A DNA stretch of 6,186 bases. It comes from Thermoplasmata archaeon (GTDB lineage: Archaea > Thermoplasmatota > Thermoplasmata > GCA-020350865). A program made the translations under genes and the position numbers. Below, piece after piece: positions 5,809-6,186 of the stretch. The DNA is taken from contig CP070672.1 in NCBI GenBank assembly GCA_020351895.1, positions 811,573 through 817,758 of the forward strand, in the 5' to 3' direction. Positions within the stretch are counted from its first letter, which is position 1, and each line of letters starts with the position of its first letter. The notes under the pieces were generated by a model that saw only the letters and a program-made list of their open reading frames with translations, did not search any database and was not told the origin of the DNA.

Positions 5809-5828
5809 TGTAGTCAATTTGTACTACA
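5809..5828. promoter_or_regulatory. Candidate autoregulatory operator of the RHH antitoxin
   Basis: TGTAGT (5809-5814) and ACTACA (5823-5828) form a perfect 6-bp inverted repeat with an 8-bp spacer. It begins directly after the TATA box and covers the expected start site. A related direct pair, TGTAGT at 5809 and TGTACT at 5820, is 11 bp apart, about one helical turn. RHH antitoxins normally repress their own operon from such sites; here that is inferred from position and symmetry only. Confidence 0.5.
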
Positions 5829-5837
5829 AGTGATAAA

Positions 5838-6104
5838 ATGACAACAGATGTTACAAGTATAAGACTTCCCCTAAAAGATGCAATAATGCTGGACCATTTT
5901 GTAGAATCGGGTGAATTCAAAAGCAGAAGTGAGTTTATAAGATTTGCGGTAAAAAAAGCGATAAACGAGATGATACTCAAGGAGTTTCATGAGAAACTTG
6001 GTGAAGATAAAAAAATGACCAAAAAGAGGCTGAATAAATTACAAAAAGAGATCAAAGATATCAGACAGAAACTGTGGGAAGACTATGTTAAACATTTATC
6101 TTGA
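5838..6104 (+). CDS. Ribbon-helix-helix (CopG-like) antitoxin of a PIN toxin-antitoxin pair
   Basis: This 88-residue protein begins with the RHH DNA-binding fold: strand VTSIRLP (5-11), helix LKDAIMLDHFVES (12-24), turn GEFKS (25-29) and helix SRSEFIRFAVKKAINEM (29-45). RSEFIRFAVKKAI is the classic second helix of CopG/RHH proteins. Residues about 46-86 are a charged, probably helical tail rich in Lys and Glu (KKMTKKRLNKLQKEIKDIRQ), suited to wrap the toxin. It would dimerise, bind the operator just upstream and neutralise the PIN toxin whose gene overlaps its 3' end. The 20-nt overlap implies translational coupling. The ATG is fixed by the promoter and by the start of the fold at residue 4. 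A stand-alone RHH regulator is unlikely given the PIN gene. It resembles VapB-type antitoxins functionally; I give no symbol because the subfamily cannot be fixed by eye. Confidence 0.88.
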   Translation: MTTDVTSIRLPLKDAIMLDHFVESGEFKSRSEFIRFAVKKAINEMILKEFHEKLGEDKKMTKKRLNKLQKEIKDIRQKLWEDYVKHLS

Positions 6105-6186
6105 TACCAACATTTACATTATAGGTCTTTTACATCCAGAAACAAATAGTGCTAGAATTTTAAAAGAAATTATTGAGGGAGAATTC
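6085..6186 (+). CDS. PIN-domain toxin (VapC-like ribonuclease), N-terminal fragment
   Basis: The frame starts at ATG 6085, inside the antitoxin gene, and is open for 34 codons to the right edge. The opening MLNIYLDTNIYIIGLLHPET is the diagnostic first strand and loop of PIN domains: hydrophobic strand, Asp7 (first metal-binding catalytic acid), Thr8, Asn9, then the first helix. Full PIN toxins are about 125-150 residues, so roughly a quarter is seen; the other catalytic acids lie outside. VapC-type PIN proteins cleave tRNA or rRNA using magnesium or manganese and are held inactive by their antitoxin. The ribosome binding site is weak (GTGGGA, 6074-6079), which fits translation coupled to the upstream gene and a low toxin yield. 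The frame is too short to appear among long ORFs, but motif, overlap and neighbour agree. Confidence 0.85.
   Translation, partial: MLNIYLDTNIYIIGLLHPETNSARILKEIIEGEF

Noticed and set aside
6181..6186. GAATTC at the extreme right end, suggesting a cloning junction
   Set aside because: The same hexamer occurs inside the window (for example within 1750-1765, 2030-2045 and 5910-5920), so the end position may be chance and has no biological meaning.

Overview
The window looks archaeal, most plausibly from a euryarchaeal lineage such as Thermoplasmata or a relative; no marker gene confirms this. Three genes are preceded by AT-rich elements shaped like archaeal BRE/TATA boxes at suitable distances. 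One gene has a long ribosome binding site of the GAGGTGA type. The extracellular proteins carry very many N-x-S/T sequons, and an RHH/PIN toxin-antitoxin pair, common in archaea, lies at the right edge. A bacterium is not excluded.

Layout. Positions 1-1086 (minus strand) hold the N-terminal 362 codons of a secreted sialidase-like (BNR/Asp-box) beta-propeller protein that runs off the left edge. A divergent, AT-rich intergenic region (1087-1441) holds a perfect 8-bp inverted repeat, a run of 12 T and the promoter of the next gene. Positions 1442-3526 (plus) encode a secreted right-handed parallel beta-helix protein with 22 visible coils of 22-23 residues and a C-terminal NWWG...SGP cap. Positions 3604-5688 (plus) encode a second secreted propeller protein: seven blades, an Ig/FN3-like segment and a duplicated GWNL...G(F/Y)WV module at the C terminus. 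I prefer ATG 3604 to the longer open frame from 3526, because a signal peptide, a GGAG and a TATA box all fit 3604. Positions 5838-6104 encode an RHH (CopG-like) antitoxin, overlapped by 20 nt by the start of a PIN-domain toxin (6085 to the right edge).

How the genes relate. The first three genes are all exported repeat proteins with no enzyme active site that I can identify, so the region reads as a cell-surface or extracellular protein locus. The beta-helix gene and the second propeller gene lie head-to-tail with only 77 nt between them and no obvious terminator, so partial co-transcription is possible even though the second has its own TATA-like box. The left propeller gene is divergent, looks richer in G+C, and has diverged Asp boxes, so it is not a recent copy of the right one. 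The RHH/PIN pair is a separate unit with its own promoter and a candidate operator placed where an autoregulating antitoxin would bind.

I see no tRNA, rRNA, CRISPR array, transposase or integrase. The most interesting points are the tandem architecture of the two plus-strand surface proteins, the duplicated C-terminal module, and the operator-like inverted repeats upstream of the left gene and of the antitoxin.
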